DNA of 64,000 nucleotides from Symbiodinium natans (Eukaryota; Sar; Dinophyceae; Suessiales; Symbiodiniaceae). Below are positions 55,190 to 64,000 of the stretch, in pieces. The stretch is from assembly GCA_905221605.1 (NCBI GenBank), contig CAJNDS010001068.1:291001-355000 (forward strand). Direction: 5' to 3'. The notes below the pieces were generated by a model. That model saw nothing but the letters and a program-made list of their open reading frames with translations, did no database searches and was not told the origin of the DNA. A program made the position numbers and the translations under genes. Numbering within the stretch: the first letter of the stretch is position 1; every line of letters starts with the position of its first letter.

Positions 55190-55686
55190 TTGTGGGCTAC
55201 ATCGGGATCAGGTTCCAGATCAGCACCCTAAACCCAAAACATCCGCTACCTTGCGCTTGTCTTTTGTCAGCACTGCACCTTTGGGCTATTCTTCTTTTGC
55301 AACCCTTGTGTCCTTCAAATGCAAGGGTTTTAGGGCTCAGAGCCGCAGCACCAAATCGCCCCGATTTTTGTTGCGGAGCGCGGGCTGTGGGGCCACCATG
55401 AGTTTAGGGTTTTAGGGTTTAGGGTTTAGGGGGGTTCTAAGGTCCCAACATGTGGTAGCCCCCCCTCCCCCCAATGTCTTAAGACAGATAGTGGTGCTTC
55501 TCCCCCGTGTACGAAATGACATACGGGTGTGGGCATACTTACTTACCCTCAACTCTAAACGCTACGTATCGAGGCAGCATGTAAGCTGCGCAGCTGAACT
55601 CCTGAACCCTCGCTGTCAAGCGTCTCTTCTGGTGCGAGGTTGTACACCATCGGGTGAATAAGGTCCTTTTGATCTCCAAAGATACC

Positions 55687-55718
<32 letters not shown>

Positions 55719-55900
55719 ATAGAGAGGGATAGAAAGGGAGAGAGAACTTCGAGAGATAGAGAGATAGGGAAGGGAGGGGAAGAGTAGTGGTGGCTCAGCC
55801 CTCCCCTGAAGCCTACAACACCTCAGCTTATGCCCTCAGTTCGCTCTTCGAGGAAGATGCTTCTCGAGTGAGTTAATTCAGCTGGTTGATTCTTCTTTGG
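55190..55900. other. Region upstream of visible CLC exons
   Basis: Transmembrane exons of the CLC gene are expected here or further right, but only short ambiguous frames are seen (e.g. plus 55452-55661). (GA)n at 55690-55716. Confidence 0.5.
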
Positions 55901-55902
55901 AG

Positions 55903-56190
55903 GCTAGGGTTTAGGGGTTTAGGGGTTTAGGGGTTTAGGGGTTTAGGGGTTTAGGGGTTTAGGGGTTTAGGGGTTTAGGGGTTTAGGGGTTTAGGGGTTT
56001 AGGGGTAGGGGTTTAGGGGTTTAGGGGTTTAGGGGTTTAGGGGTTTAGGGGTTTAGGGGTTTAGGGGTTTAGGGGTTTAGGGGTTTAGGATGGTAGGATG
56101 GTTTAGGGGTTTAGGGGTTTTAGGGGTTTTAGGGGTTTAGGGGTTTAGGGGTTTAGGGGTTTAGGGGTTTAGGGGTTTAGGGGTTTAGGA
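55903..56190 (+). repeat. 8-mer variant array TTTAGGGG
   Basis: About 33 copies of TTTAGGGG with an interruption GGATGGTAGGATGG near 56087-56102. An inverted counterpart lies at 56703-56875. Confidence 0.95.
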
Positions 56191-56251
56191 GGATTGTCGG
56201 AGCAGGAAGCCCTCGCACTCGAAGGAACCAGCTGCAGCGAAAGCCCCGGCT

Positions 56252-56472
56252 ACTTGGAGGTTCAAGGTACTTAGTAACCCAATTATAAGTGTTTAGGGTT
56301 TAGGGTTTAGGGTTTAGGGTTTAGGGTTTAGGGTTTAGGGTTTAGGGTTTGAACCAGTTATGACTGTACTTATCACCCAATTCGAACCTTATTGGGGTAC
56401 TTGAGGGGCTTGCAAGTGGGTTATAACTACACGTATAATTGGGTTAGAAGTACACTGAACCTCCAAGTAGTG
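56252..56472. mobile_element. Family D element interrupted by a telomeric tract
   Basis: TACTTGGAGGTTCAAGGTAC at the left and ACACTGAACCTCCAAGTAG at the right. TTTAGGG copies (56291-56350) interrupt the AATTATAAGTG region; both flanks of the element remain. Confidence 0.75.
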
Positions 56473-56702
56473 TTTCGCGAGACGGTGCTGGCCCCGAAAA
56501 ACCCTAAACCATACGCCCCCAGCCCGAACAATCAACGGCACAAGCCTGAAACACACACAGCTGGCAACTGAAGTGGCTGCGCCTTGGCGGTTGCTACGAA
56601 AGCCGAACTTCTTTCCTGCGGAAGGGGTCGGTGGGCTTCGATGGCTTGGGAAGCTTCCTCCAACAGAAAGGGTTAGATGGAGCAGAAACAGCCCGAAAAC
56701 CA

Positions 56703-56875
56703 AACCCCTAAACCCCTAAACCCCTAAACCCCTAAACCCCTAAACCCCTAAACCCCTAAACCCCTAAACCCCTAAAACCCCTAAACCCCTAATCCCCTAA
56801 ACCCCTAAACCCCTAAACCATCCTACCATCCTAAACCCCTAAACCCCTAAACCCCTAAACCCCTAAACCCCTAAG
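56703..56875 (-). repeat. 8-mer variant array CCCCTAAA, inverted partner of 55903-56190
   Basis: About 21 copies of CCCCTAAA with the interruption CCATCCTACCATCC at 56818-56831, the exact reverse complement of the interruption in the other array. Confidence 0.95.
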
Positions 56876-56939
56876 TATGTAGGACCTTTAGGGTTCATTT
56901 GGCGCAGTGCTTGGCCTCGACCTCACGGACTTCAAGGTA

Positions 56940-57400
56940 TTTTTTTTAAGGATTTTAAGGTTTTTTTCGCATTGTAAAATCGACTAAAATCCATAAAATC
57001 CATAAAAAAACAAAATCCGATCGGTTTTTTTAGGAGAAGCCCCAAGCGATTTAAATTTTTAAAAATCCTTAAAATCCATAAAAACGAAAATCAAAATAAT
57101 TTATTTTTTAAGGATTTTTAAGGATTTTAGTCGGTTTTAAAATGCATAAAATCCTTTAAAAAATATTCGGCCTCGGATTTTATTTTTTTAAGGATTTTAT
57201 GAATTTTAAAATCGACTAAAATCCTTAAAATCCTTAAAAAAAATAAATTGTTTTGATTTTATTTTTTTTTATGGATTTTATGGGTTTTTAAAATTTAAAT
57301 CCTTCGGGGCTTCTCCTAAAACAATATTCGGCCTCGGATTTTATTTTTTAAGGAGTTTAAGGATTTTCTTCTATTTTAAATTAAGCTCCTAAGCTCCTAG
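56940..57400. other. AT-rich intergenic stretch of AAATCCTTAAAATCC motifs
   Basis: Runs of TTTTAAGGATTTTAAGG and its complement surround the hairpin. No ORF or telomeric motif. Confidence 0.85.
57033..57318. repeat. AT-rich hairpin element with AGGAGAAGCCCC ends
   Basis: AGGAGAAGCCCCAAGCGATT at the left is inverted as ATCCTTCGGGGCTTCTCCT at the right, with about 110 bp arms of AAAATCCTTAAAATCC type and a 60 bp centre containing TTCGGCCTCGGATTTTATT. The motif TATTCGGCCTCGG recurs at 57330. Confidence 0.85.
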
Positions 57401-57780
57401 GCGCCCAAGCACCTACCCCTTCAACCCTTAAAACCTTAAACCAGCTCCTAAGCTCCTAAGCGCCTACCCCCTACACTAGTAGATCCTTAAACCCTAAGCT
57501 CCAAAGCTCCTAAGCTCCTCAGCGCCTACCCCCTAAACCCCTAAACCTTAAACCCCCAAACCCCCAAACCCCAAACCCCAAGCCCCCGAGGTCCCAAGCG
57601 CCTAAGTGCCTACCCCCTACATCCTTAAACCCTCCTAAGCTCCCAAGCGCCTAAGCACCTACCCCTCAAACCCTTAAACCTTAAATCAAACCCTAAACCT
57701 TAAGCTCCTAGTCTCCGGAATCCTTAAACCTAAGCTCCTAAGCTCCTAAGAGCCTCAGCGCCTACCCCCTAACCCTGAGA
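57385..57780. repeat. CTCCTAAG / GCGCCTACCCC minisatellite
   Basis: AGCTCCTAAGCTCCTAAGCG..CCTACCCCCT units recur about eight times with CCTTAAACCC spacers that may be decayed telomeric motif. Confidence 0.85.
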
Positions 57781-57879
57781 CCCCGGGACCCCTTTTTAAT
57801 TTTGAAAAATCCTTGCCTTCTTCTATGCTGAAATTTTCTAGGTTTTAAGGATGTTAAGAGATTTTAATATTTAAAAGGA

Positions 57880-58200
57880 GCTTTCGTTTTTGAGGTTGAG
57901 GGCACGCTAGGGCTGACAAAAACCCTATGCTAGGGTTAAAAAAAGTAAAGCCCTTTCGCTTGAACGTGTTTACAAACACACCTTCGTTTTCGAGGATGGG
58001 GGCACACCCAGGCTTACAAAAATCCCGTCGTTTTTGAAGTTTAGGACACACTACGGTTTACGCAAAAACTGACGTTTTGATGTTGCCGGCGCACCAGGTT
58101 GATAAACAAACCTTTCCTTTTTTGATGTTGAAGACATATCAAGGTTCAAATCGAACATTTTCGTTAAAACAATGATGGCGCTTTAAGGTTTTGCAAAACA
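57880..58200. repeat. Degenerate tandem repeat, 43-48 bp units
   Basis: CGTTTTTGAGGTTGAGGGCACACTAGG-like units start near 57888, 57983, 58031, 58074, 58118 and 58162, becoming more diverged to the right. The 65-codon minus ORF over it is not supported as a gene. Confidence 0.75.
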
Positions 58201-58529
58201 ACAACGTTCGTTAACGTTGTTGCCGTCTTACTTTTTCAATGCTTTAAGATATTTACCAGGCTACAAGAAGAGCATGTTTGTAAACAGATCATATGATTGA
58301 GGTCTTTGGTCTCCACCCTACATTTTAACATTTTGCAGTAACCATAAATAAAACTGTTTGCATCGTTCAGTTGCAGTGATTGCGCCCAATGTGATATCTT
58401 GAGCCTCCCAAGTATTCTGAAAAATGAAGACCTGAATTCAACATATTATAAAGAATGAAGACCTGAATTCAATTATTCAAAATGTTCAAATTATGGGCTC
58501 TCTAAAAGACTTAACACCCTTCAAATAGC

Positions 58530-58598
58530 TCAGTGTGGTTCTTTTATTCATCGTATCTCTCTCCATCTTTTTCTCCTTCGCTCTCGCTTTCCCTCTGC

Positions 58599-58660
<62 letters not shown>

Positions 58661-60060
58661 CCCTCTCTCTTCTCTTTGTCTCTGTCTTCTCTCCTTGACT
58701 GCCTCCCTCCCTCCTTCCTTCCATCATTCCTTTCTCTTCCCCTCTTCCTTCTTCTTGTTCTTTCCTCTTTCCTCCTCGCCCCTCCCGTTTTTCATTTGCC
58801 ATTCAACATCCTTCAAGAAGGAAATAGAACCACAGAAAAACAAAGGTTAGACAGAAGAGTGAAGGTGCTGACAAGAGAGGAGGAAGAGGAGGAGTGCTGC
58901 TTGACCCTTCTCACTACCCTCTGTCTGCCTACATCTCTCTGGCATATTTTTTCTCTTGTTGGAAACGGGGGGCAGGGTCTTCCTCACTGTCCCCTTTTCC
59001 CCTCTCGCAGTCTTCTCTCAAACCCCTGGGAGGCCCTTTCAGGGAGCCCCTCAAGGAACCCGAAAACGGCGGGGCCCTGGTGGATATTGAAAGAAGCAGA
59101 TTCGCAAAAGGAGGGAAGGAAAACGACAGACACGGCGCAAGAGATAGAGCAACAGAAAAAGGAGAGAGAAGCAACTGTCCTCTCCAAGCTGTTTTCAGAG
59201 TGGCCCCAAAGACCGGGGTGGGCGTGAGTTCGCCCCTTGCCACTCGAAAGCCTCCCTTTCTTGAAACAAACAACAGGCAGGAACCCCTTCTGTCAAAGAA
59301 CCCGTGTCAGAAGACAAAAGGATACTGCGATAGCCCCTCATTCGTATTTTAACTCCTCCCAAATGCTTTCGGCTCTTTTCTTGATAGATGAGTGGGTCCG
59401 TCCGCTCCGATTGAAATGAGAGAGTTTACTTTCTTAGAATGAACCCTTCCGTGTATTCTTAAACAGAGGTAGCCCTGCCTATGTTGAATACAGATGAGGG
59501 CGTTGTCCTGAAAGGCCCTCCTGTTCTAATCAACACCATGAACGATAGAACCCTTCATTTGAAAAGGAATCAACGAGTCCATCCAGTATTTCAATAAATG
59601 ACAGGATTTCGCTGTTCTTCGGAATGCTATTGTCTTTAAGAAGCTTTCTTTCTCCTTCCTTTCGTTTTCCCTCTTCGCGCGCCCGCTTTCTGCACTCTCC
59701 CTTTCTTGTGTCCCTTTTGCGGCCCTTTCTTCCTCTGTTCCTTTCGTCATTAAGTAGGGGAGGGGGGGGGGTAGAAGAAGGGCAAGGTTAAGCAAGGAGA
59801 ATGAAGGGAATGATATGATGGAAGGAGGACTTCTCCTGCTCCTCGTAACTACTTCTTTACATGTCTCTGTGGTCTTTTCTCTGGTTTTTCTTCTTGGCAA
59901 TATGGGGGCTCTTGGAGGCCCCTGGGAGACGCTCTCTGAAGGCCGCCTGAAACTCTTGGGGGAGGCTCAGAGGGGTTTGGAGTGTGTGGAAAGAGGCAGT
60001 GCGGGACCATGTCCAGAACAGGACCCATCGTTTGTACAGGGTCTGCCTCGTAAAGTCAGA
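58530..60060. other. CT/GA-rich low-complexity region without a supported gene
   Basis: (TC)n at 58600-58656 and long CT- or GA-rich runs produce poly-Leu/Ser and poly-Arg/Glu ORFs on both strands. The stretch 58980-59350 is less repetitive and open on both strands, but neither frame is protein-like. No TTTAGGG. Confidence 0.75.
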
Positions 60061-60067
60061 AAGGATG

Positions 60068-62214
60068 AGCAATGAACAGAAAACGCCGGGGGGCGCCGGA
60101 GTGAGAGAGATGGAGACAGATAGAGAAGCAAAGAGACTGAGACAACAATTAGGCAGAAGAGGAAGAAGGAAGACGGTGGAAGAGCGACAGATAGGGGAAC
60201 AGGGTGAAGGAAACAGACAACGAAGAAGAGGAAGAAGGAAGCGATGGTGAAAAGAGGGCCGCTTGGAGAACAAAAAGGGGTCAGGGAAGATCAAGAAGGA
60301 AAGAGAAGAGGTAAAGCAGGACACTTGTTTTTGTTATCCACTGTTCCTTTTCCTCACCCCTTACACTTATGTCCCGAGCATCGCTCACGCCTTTCTTCCA
60401 CGGTCTTTGTCCTTCATTTCTCCTCTCTATCTCTCTATCCTCCCTCTAGCTCTCCTTCCTTTCTTCTCCATGTTCGTTCTCCTCCTTGACCCCGCTCTCG
60501 CTTTTCTCGTGTCCAGCCCATGGGCCTTTCCTCTTCTGTCCCTTTTGCCAATAAGTAGGGGGGATAGAAAAGGCAAGCTTAAGCAAGGAGAATGAAGGGC
60601 GTGATAAGATGGCGGACTATGATCTGTCTCTTTCTGCGAGGAAAGGAAGAGGTGAGGGGAGGGGAGGAGAGGCAATGTCTCATGTCGAGCTGGGAGGGAG
60701 GGTTGGATGCCACTGGAAGCTCTAGCCTCTAAAGGCCCCTACATTTGGGAGGTTTTGGGGAGCCCCTGCCAACTCCCGAGGCCCCTGAGATACAGCAACG
60801 TTGGGATGGGATAGGGCATCTCCCGCTTCCTCTTCTGAGGCATTTTTCCTCATCTCTTCCTTCTTCCGTCCTTTCTCACTCGATTTCGCCCCCCCTCTCT
60901 CTGTGTTCCGCCTTCGCCCCTGCCCCTTCCCTCGCCTTGTTCCATGCCCTGCCCTTCCCTCCTTTCCACATCCTTCTCAAACGAGAAAGCAAGAGAACGA
61001 TGAGAAGGAGAGGTGAGAGGGACGAAGAAGGTAAGGAAATGAAGTTTTTGCCCTGCCCTCTCCGTCACTTTTCTCATCCGCTTTCACCCCTTCCCTCTCA
61101 TCACTCCATGCTCTACGCTAAGAGAAGAATAGGAGAGGAAGAGGAGAATAAGCAATGAACAGAAGACGCCGAGAGAGATGGAGACAAATAGAGAAGCAAA
61201 GAGACTGAGACAACAATTAGGCAGAAGAGGAAGAAGGAAGACGGTGGAAGAGCGACAGATAGGGGAACAGGGTGAAGGAAACAGACAACGAAGAAGAGGA
61301 AGAAGGAAGCGATGGTGAAAAGAGGGCCGCTTGGAGAACAAAAAGGGGTCAGGGAAGATCAAGAAGGAAAGAGAAGAGGTAAAGCAGGACACTTGTTTTT
61401 GTTATCCACTGCTCCTTTTCCTCACCCCTTACACTTATGTCCCGAGCATCGCTCACGCCTTTCTTCCACGGTCTTTGTCCTTCATTTCTCCTCTCTATCT
61501 CTCTATCCTCCCTCTAGCTCTCCTTCCTTTCTTCTCCATGTTCGTTCTCCTCCTTGACCCCGCTCTCGCTTTTCTCGTGTCCAGCCCATGGGCCTTTCCT
61601 CTTCTGTCCCTTTTGCCAATAAGTAGGGGGGATAGAAAAGGCAAGCTTAAGCAAGGAGAATGAAGGGCGTGATAAGACGGCGGACTATGATCTGTCTCTT
61701 TCTGCGAGGAAAGGAAGAGGTGAGGGGAGGGGAGGAGAGGCAATGTCTCATGTCGAGCTGGGAGGGAGGGTTGGATGCCACTGGAAGCTCTAGCCTCTAA
61801 AGGCCCCTACATTTGGGAGGTTTTGGGGAGCCCCTGCCAACTCCCGAGGCCCCTGAGATACAGCAACTTTGGGATGGGATAGGGCATCTCCCGCTTCCTC
61901 TTCTGAGGCATTTTTCCTCATCTCTTCCTTGTTCCGTCCTTTCTCACTCGATTTCGCCTCCCCTCTCTCTGTGTTCCGCCTTCGCCCCTGCCCCTTCCCT
62001 CGCCTTGTTCCATGCCCTGCCCTTCCCTCCTTTCCACATCCTTCTCAAACGAGAAAGCAAGAGAACGATGAGAAGGAGAGGTGAGAGGGACGAAGAAGGT
62101 AAGGAAATGAAGTTTTTGCCCTGCCCTCTCCGTCACTTTTCTCATCCGCTTTCACCCCTTCCCTCTCATCACTCCATGCTCTTCGCTAAGAGAAGAATAG
62201 GAGAGGAAGAGAGG
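60068..62214. repeat. Near-identical tandem duplication, period 1,068 bp
   Basis: 60068-61150 and 61151-62214 match almost base for base at a shift of 1,068. The first copy has 14-15 extra bases near 60090-60104 and there are a handful of substitutions. ORFs are duplicated with the same shift but are purine/pyrimidine-biased and open on several frames, so coding is not supported. Confidence 0.95.
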
Positions 62215-62389
62215 AGTGGGAGGAAGAAGATAGGCAGAGGAAAAAGGGACTTCTTCCCTTTCATTTAGCTTTGGCTTACATTACTTCGGTGTCCCAAACA
62301 CGAAAGTACAGATGGGTCTTTGGGAGGGGGGCTTGAAAATGCCACAGAAAACTTTAGCAGAGCATATGAAATACTGAACTAGCCGAGTA

Positions 62390-62930
62390 AGCGCTCCAGC
62401 TGCTGAATCGGCCCTGGGTTTGAAGATTAAGGATTGACGATGCCGGGGAACTCTCCCCGAGCATCTTCACTCCTGATCCTTCGGCCTCAAGTCCGATTGA
62501 GCACTCCACCTGCTTAATCGGCCCTGGGTTTGAAGATTGAAGATGCCCGGGAACTCTCCCCGGAGCACCTTCAATCCTAGATTCTCAGCCCTGGGCCGAT
62601 TAGGCAGATGAAGTGCTTAATCGGCAGGGGTCTGGGGTTGAAGATACTCCGGGGAGAGTTCCCCGGCATATTCAATCTTCAATCTTCCATACAAGGGCCG
62701 ATTAAGCAGCAGGTGGAGTGCTTAATCGGCCCTGTGTTTGAAGATTGAAGATTGAAGATGCCCGGGAACTCTCCCCGGAGCATCTTCAATCCTAAACTTT
62801 TAACCCTGGGCCGATTAGGCAGATGAAGTGCTTAATCGGCATGGGTCTGGGATTGAAGATGCTCCGGGGAGAATTCCCCGGCGTCTTCAATCTTCAATCG
62901 TCAAACCCAGGGCCGATTAAGCACTGTCTT
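62390..62930. repeat. Cluster of inverted repeats (GATTAAGC / TCTCCCCGGAGCATCTTCAATC)
   Basis: About four ~135 bp units in alternating orientation. Each has GCTTAATCGGCCCTGGGTTT, a hairpin core GGGAACTCTCCCCGGAGCATC and a closing GGGCCGATTAGGCAG. Adjacent units form larger palindromes. Confidence 0.9.
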
Positions 62931-63440
62931 GGCCCCCCCCTGCACAAAACATATTATCTCTACTTTGTTGTCCAGAAGCAGATGTTGGCGCGTGAGGCCT
63001 TTTCACACCTGAAAACATCTCTCAGTCAGCAAAACGCAAAGAGAAAGTACGTAGAGTAGGTGCCCACATCAAGTGTGTGTATAGGAAAAATGTATGGCAT
63101 ATCAAATACCGATAGCGGAGAACGAACCATGAGACTAAGAAGTATTCGAGCGCACAGGGTAATGCGCAAAATCGTTTACTGTAAGCCCCAGGGACACGAG
63201 AATACTGTGAGCAAATATCCTTTCGCGATTTCCTGAGACCTTCCAACAGGCTGCAAGTAATTGCTCGCAAGTATCTTGCTTTTCATTCTCAATGTTTCCC
63301 ACAGGTCTCCCATCATGGTTATCATTTGTCAAGGATAATGCTTATTTTCGATTCCAATTATCCGCAAGACTCACAGGCGCATAAGGTCTGACGTAATACT
63401 CGTCCAAAGCAACAGGGTATCACACCCTGACTACAAAAAG
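62930..63440. other. Unique sequence, no feature recognised
   Basis: Short ORFs on both strands, none with a recognisable motif. No repeats or telomeric copies seen. Confidence 0.6.
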
Positions 63441-63454
63441 TATACGAAGCCTTG

Positions 63455-63775
63455 GTTTATGTTGCGCGTCTCGTAGGAAGAAATGACATAGCATGCTACG
63501 GGAACTGTGCTGTTAAGCCTTTATATAGTGAGGGTTTAGTGGTTTAGAGTTGAAGGGGAAGGCCAGAAAGTTTTTTCAGATGCCTCGCTGTTTGATTTTT
63601 TGTCACCGTGTTTTAGGCGGTTGTACGTCTCGTAGGAAGAAATGGTTTCTGATATAGCATGCTACGGGAACTGTGCTGTTATATCTCAATGTACCGAGGG
63701 TTTAGGGTGGTTTAGAGTTGAAGGGGTAGGCCAGAAGGTTTTGTTTAGCTACTTTGCTGTTAGATTTTTGTTTTC
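63455..63775. repeat. Direct repeat, about 140 bp units
   Basis: CGTCTCGTAGGAAGAAATG..GCATGCTACGGGAACTGTGC..TTTAGAGTTGAAGGGG occurs at 63467-63605 and 63629-63770. Each copy holds one short TTTAG(GG) motif. Confidence 0.88.
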
Positions 63776-63814
63776 ATTCTTTTCACCTTTTCACCCTTAT
63801 CTTATCTTCATCTC

Positions 63815-63816
63815 TT

Positions 63817-63859
<43 letters not shown>

Positions 63860-63959
63860 CCTCTCACCCTCCCTCCCTCTCTACTTCCGCAAATTCCCTT
63901 TTGCCAGGGAAAGAAAGACAGAAAGAAAGACAGAAAGTAAGAGAGAAAGTAAGAAAGAA

Positions 63960-64000
<41 letters not shown>
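63815..64000. repeat. CT, GAAA and AG microsatellites at the window end
   Basis: (CT)n to 63856, GAAAGA/CAGAAAG repeats from 63905, then (AG)n running off the end. Confidence 0.95.

Larger units (their letters stand above)
1077..56875. repeat. Interspersed telomere-type repeats (TTTAGGG / CCCTAAA), both orientations
   Basis: Dozens of tracts of 3 to about 25 copies recur every few hundred bases in either orientation, often with one-base variants (TTTAGGGG, TTTTAGGG, TTAGGGC). They fall in introns and between genes, never inside a confirmed exon, and often start or stop one base from an exon or inside a mobile element. TTTAGGG is the telomere repeat of plants, dinoflagellates and other alveolates. 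Since gene exons lie on both sides, these are internal tracts, not a chromosome end. Confidence 0.97.

Noticed and set aside
58533-59227. A 230-codon plus-strand ORF.
   Set aside because: Its first part is a (TC)n translation and the rest is low-complexity and open in several frames; no motif is recognisable.
60244-62268. Repeated ORFs of 81-151 codons in the 1,068 bp duplication.
   Set aside because: They overlap in multiple frames and strands and reflect purine/pyrimidine bias; duplication alone explains their pairing.
1-64000. tRNA, rRNA and snRNA genes.
   Set aside because: No recognisable A/B boxes in a cloverleaf, rRNA core or snRNA signature was seen by eye; a covariance-model scan would be decisive.

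Overview
This is eukaryotic nuclear DNA, most likely from a dinoflagellate related to Symbiodiniaceae/Suessiales. Four observations point that way. (1) Introns mix GT, GC and GA 5' splice sites with AG acceptors. (2) Every gene model I could follow lies on the minus strand, as in dinoflagellate one-way gene blocks. (3) One gene encodes a protein of about 50-residue repeats ([16 protein letters not shown]..GGDSxAVxxQLxxV), a type I recall as very common in this group. (4) Many introns are, or contain, small terminal-inverted-repeat (TIR) elements. The plant/alveolate telomere heptamer TTTAGGG is present as hundreds of copies in dozens of internal tracts of both orientations from about 1 to 57 kb.

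The coding sequence is easy to miss because it sits in 26-150 nt exons between telomere-like tracts and mobile elements, so almost no single ORF is informative. Joining exons by reading frame and splice site gave these models, in transcription order (minus strand, right to left): the C-terminal part of a CLC chloride channel/transporter (51869-55025); a U-box + helical-repeat + coiled-coil + MATH/TRAF-like protein (42034-47856); an unrecognised basic protein with a clear stop (37925-41209); a complete 11-exon, 367-residue auxin-efflux-carrier/PILS-type membrane transporter (33487-37404); a set of coiled-coil-like exons (22.5-32.7 kb) of uncertain grouping; and an RCC1/HERC-like repeat protein in exons as short as 30 nt (about 1-19 kb). 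The first, second, fourth and last have recognisable domains.

Several families of short inverted-repeat elements are dispersed through the block. One family (called C here) fills an intron in three unrelated genes, with the GC donor and AG acceptor lying in or beside its terminal repeats. This is how introner elements are expected to behave. One C intron carries a second element inserted with a TATA target duplication. A 1.8 kb AT-rich TIR element almost fills another intron. Telomeric tracts interrupt members of at least six families, and in one case the spot is a short telomere-like seed sequence.

From about 56.9 kb the character changes: an AT-rich hairpin, a CTCCTAAG minisatellite, degenerate 45 bp repeats, then from 58.5 kb CT/GA-rich low-complexity DNA with a nearly perfect 1,068 bp tandem duplication and a palindromic repeat cluster. 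I see no convincing gene and almost no telomeric motif there.
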